From assembly GCA_964651325.1 (NCBI GenBank), contig CAZYXP010000177.1:1-7956 (forward strand): 7,956 nucleotides of DNA. The letters run 5' to 3'. The position numbers and the translations under genes are program-made. Below are positions 6,601 through 7,956 of this stretch, piece after piece. A model generated the notes under the pieces. The model made no database searches, was not told the origin of the DNA, and saw nothing but the letters and a program-made list of their open reading frames with translations. The stretch is from JADFOB01 sp964651325. Lineage in GTDB: Bacteria > Planctomycetota > Phycisphaerae > UBA1845. How positions within the stretch are numbered: position 1 is the first letter of the stretch; each line of letters starts with the position of its first letter.

Positions 6601-7820
6601 TGCGGGCGCCGATGGGGGTGCGCATCAAGGGGCCGACGCTGGAAGCCATCGCCGATGCCGGCATGCAGATCGAGCGGCTGCTGCGGACGGTGCCTGAGGT
6701 CGATGCTTCGACGGTGATCGCCGATCGCATCATCGGCAAGCCCTACCTTGAAATCGAGATCGATAGAGAGGCCATCGCGCGCTATGGTATCAAACTCAAG
6801 GCCGTGCAGGATGTGATTGAAGTGGCGGTGGGGGGCAAGCCAATTACCACCACCGTTGAAGGGCGGGAGCGGTTCCCCGTGCGCGTTCGCTATCTTCGAG
6901 AGCTTCGGGACACGGTCGAAGCCCTGGGACGCATTCTTGTCGAAGGGCACGACGATGCCAATCGGCAGGTTCCTGTCACTCTGTTCGTCCGGCTTGACCA
7001 GATTGCCAGAATCCACATCACAAGAGGTCCACAGGTCATCAAGAGCGAGGATACGTTTCTGGTCGGCTACGTACTATTCGACAAACGCGACGGTTACGCC
7101 CAAGTAACGACCGTGGAGGCCGCTCGGGCGCGCTTGGCCCACCAGCGCGACAATGGCACCCTCACGTTGCCCGAAGGCGTCAGCTACACCTTCATCGGAG
7201 AATACGAGAATCAGGTGCGAAGCGAACGAAGATTGCTGGTGCTCGTTCCGCTTTCGCTGCTGATCATTGCAATGATCCTGTACCTGCATTTTCGCTCCAT
7301 GGCGACCACGGCCATCGTTTTTTCCGGCGTGGCGGTGGCGTGGGCCGGAGGCTTCGTCATGCTTTGGCTCTACGCCCAGCCTTGGTTCCTTGATTTCGAG
7401 CTACTTGGCAGGAATATGCGCGATGTCTTTCAAGTGCACCCGATGTACTTGAGCGTAGCCGTGTGGGTCGGATTTCTCGCCCTGTTTGGAATCGCCACCG
7501 ACGACGGCGTGGTGATGGCCAGCTACCTGAGGACCACGTTCGAGCAAGACCGGCCGCGCTGCCGCGAGACCATTCGGGCGTGCGTGCTAGTTGCCGGGCA
7601 GCGCCGAGTCAGACCATGCCTGATGACCACGGCCACCACGATTTTGGCGCTGATTCCAGTGCTCACCTCGACGGGCCGAGGCTCGGACATCATGGTGCCG
7701 ATGGCGATTCCGGCCTTCGGCGGCATGGCGTTTGAGGTGATGACCATGCTGGTCGTGCCAACGTTGTATTGCGCCGTACAGGAAACCAAGGCGTGGTGGG
7801 CGTCCGCGAAAAGTTCGTAG
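3606..7820 (+). CDS. cusA: CusA-like heavy-metal efflux RND pump, enlarged form
   Basis: This 1404-residue inner-membrane proton antiporter is of the heavy-metal RND class and moves Cu(I)/Ag(I) from periplasm or cytoplasm toward an outer-membrane channel. TM1 is at ~28-46, followed by the hallmark IPVDAIPDIGENQQIVF (61-77) and DVEDQVTYPLTASLLGIPG (87-105). TM2-TM6 lie at ~386-537; TM4 contains the proton-relay Asp445 in GIAIAIGTIVDMGVIVCERI. The periplasmic cleft has the three methionines of the CusA metal site: Met806 (LYMP), Met856 (DPAPVSMIET, with Asp850 and Glu858) and Met994 (RIVMLQSGM). TM8-TM12 span ~1210-1390, including GIATDDGVVMASYL. E. coli CusA has about 1047 residues; the excess here is mostly in four extra hydrophobic segments between TM6 and TM7 (~545-650), a hydrophilic block at ~680-790, and about 90 residues between the second and third methionines. 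Its start overlaps the adaptor gene. Copper/silver preference is inferred from the methionines. Confidence 0.95.
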   Translation: MTDDLGNHRATPGAGSPISWLIGLCLRNKLVLGVLVLLAGVWGIGVAPFPWALGGSLRAPIPVDAIPDIGENQQIVFAEWSGRSPQDVEDQVTYPLTASLLGIPGVATIRSHSLFGFTMLYVVFDEDVEFYWSRTRVLEKLESLPRDTLPDGVVPILGPDATALGQVFWYTLEGQDEQGEPAGGWDLHELRAIQDWTVRYALLSVAGVSEVASVGGFVQEYQVDVDPDALQAYQVTLEDVLNAVKTCNVDVGARTIEINKVEYFIRSIGFAKRLEDIQNAVIDVRQSVPIKVGHVAQVTLGPALRRGVLDKGGAEAVGGVIVARFGSNPLEVIQGVKAKIEEIAPGLPRKTLADGSISQVSIAPFYDRSHLIHETLGTLDDALTREVLITVIVVVLVFSLRAALLVAGLLPLSVLMCFVAMKVGKIDANIVALSGIAIAIGTIVDMGVIVCERILVALDNAGPGADRLATVRKAATEVGGAVLTAVATTIVSFLPVFTLEAAEGKLFRPLAYTKTFALVASVMIALTVIPPAVYLLYGRRIRWAAWRGLFHAATILGGGGVALMPTYHWLGATILLVGVCRLITPRMSASGARRVGAIGNILIALLVVGVLARHWLPLGAEGGIWSNGLFVVGLVGGLLGLFKLFELGYAPILRWCLANKLTFLSMPVVLLVCGLYVWLGPSAVWGPIAAVAGNPASMPSSSKLLEHDLLERRGHSLLWTPDALEATPEAFAERLEALDIADHDAVHKNWSKSAYLHLLRGKQWGAPDQIRDAPLTTRLLWTLARDWDGRGREFMPALDEGSFLYMPVTMPHASIGEVYDVLQKQDMEIQRIPEVESVVGKLGRAESPLDPAPVSMIETIVNYKPEFLLDEYGRRQYFRITADERDFFRNLASDPVPAPDGQPYVVQGRFLRDEQGALIEDPGGRPFRLWRPALDPALNPGRSAWPGILGPRSAGHEHSAAGPVSIWDAIVAAAQIPGTTSAPQLAPIAARIVMLQSGMRAPMGVRIKGPTLEAIADAGMQIERLLRTVPEVDASTVIADRIIGKPYLEIEIDREAIARYGIKLKAVQDVIEVAVGGKPITTTVEGRERFPVRVRYLRELRDTVEALGRILVEGHDDANRQVPVTLFVRLDQIARIHITRGPQVIKSEDTFLVGYVLFDKRDGYAQVTTVEAARARLAHQRDNGTLTLPEGVSYTFIGEYENQVRSERRLLVLVPLSLLIIAMILYLHFRSMATTAIVFSGVAVAWAGGFVMLWLYAQPWFLDFELLGRNMRDVFQVHPMYLSVAVWVGFLALFGIATDDGVVMASYLRTTFEQDRPRCRETIRACVLVAGQRRVRPCLMTTATTILALIPVLTSTGRGSDIMVPMAIPAFGGMAFEVMTMLVVPTLYCAVQETKAWWASAKSS

Positions 7821-7829
7821 AGCCATGCC

Positions 7830-7853
7830 AATAACAGGGGACAGTCACCTATT
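7830..7853. repeat. GGGGACAGTCACC-type motif, REP-associated transposase flank
   Basis: Nine bases after the pump stop codon lies AACAGGGGACAGTCACC flanked by AATA and TATT. From general knowledge, GGGGACAGTC-type sequences recur at the ends of REP-associated Y1 transposase (RAYT) units in many genomes. It forms only an imperfect inverted repeat (AGG...CCT). A single copy is visible, so repetition elsewhere in the genome is inferred. Confidence 0.45.
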
Positions 7854-7956
7854 AAGTCGCCCCAGAGACCCTTTTGGTCTTCTTTGCTGCCCCATTTCCG
7901 GGTTGCCTTCTTGCCGGCCTTTTTCAGCCGACCGACGGGCAACGCGTGGACGGGCA
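7852..7956 (-). pseudogene. Possible 3' end of a REP-associated transposase, entering from the right
   Basis: Read on the minus strand, the last ~100 bases give a strongly basic peptide. One frame begins PVHALPVGRLKKAGKKATRK, like the GRPRK/GRPKK-rich tails of Y1 (RAYT) transposases, but has no stop here. A second frame ends GAAKKTKRVSGAT with TAA at 7854-7852, directly before the GGGGACAGTC motif. The switch between frames suggests a frameshifted or decayed tail, or that one resemblance is chance. No catalytic residues (HUH, Tyr) are inside the window, so the identity rests on position and composition only. Confidence 0.3.

Noticed and set aside
7523..7942. Minus-strand frame of 139 codons running from the right end into the pump gene
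   Set aside because: Only the first ~40 codons look like a basic transposase tail; the rest is antisense to conserved CusA sequence, so it is not a single gene.

Overview
This window most likely comes from a moderately high-GC member of the Planctomycetota (Phycisphaerae-like). The evidence is the combination of an IPTL-CTERM surface protein tail, a HAF-repeat secreted protein ending in a dockerin-like EF-hand pair, and a Cus-type metal pump of the enlarged form that I know from planctomycetes. Assignment below phylum is inference.

Layout, all confident genes on the plus strand: (1) positions 1-309, the 3' end of a cysteine-rich secreted protein with an IPTL-type C-terminal sorting signal; (2) 547-1827, a secreted HAF-repeat protein with a C-terminal dockerin-like module; (3) 1910-3616, a CusB-like periplasmic adaptor with two heavy-metal-binding domains and a C-terminal DUF3347-like domain; (4) 3606-7820, a 1404-residue CusA-like RND pump whose GTG start overlaps the end of gene 3 by 11 nt; (5) 7830-7956, a GGGGACAGTCACC-type motif and a lysine/arginine-rich reading frame on the minus strand, suggestive of the end of a REP-associated (Y1) transposase unit running off the right edge.

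Genes 3 and 4 look like one translationally coupled copper/silver efflux operon: the adaptor would capture Cu(I)/Ag(I) in the periplasm and pass it to the pump, which exports it using proton motive force. No outer-membrane channel (CusC), metallochaperone (CusF) or metal sensor is present in the window. Genes 1 and 2 are cell-surface or secreted proteins without an evident link to metal efflux.

The most notable observation is that the adaptor appears to lack, in frame, the whole lipoyl plus alpha-helical hairpin section that normally contacts the outer-membrane channel, while its beta-barrel, metal-binding and membrane-proximal parts remain. It also carries a G10 homopolymer just ahead of the C-terminal metal-binding domain. 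The pump carries large insertions relative to E. coli CusA. I see no CRISPR array, tRNA, rRNA or unknown multi-gene system.
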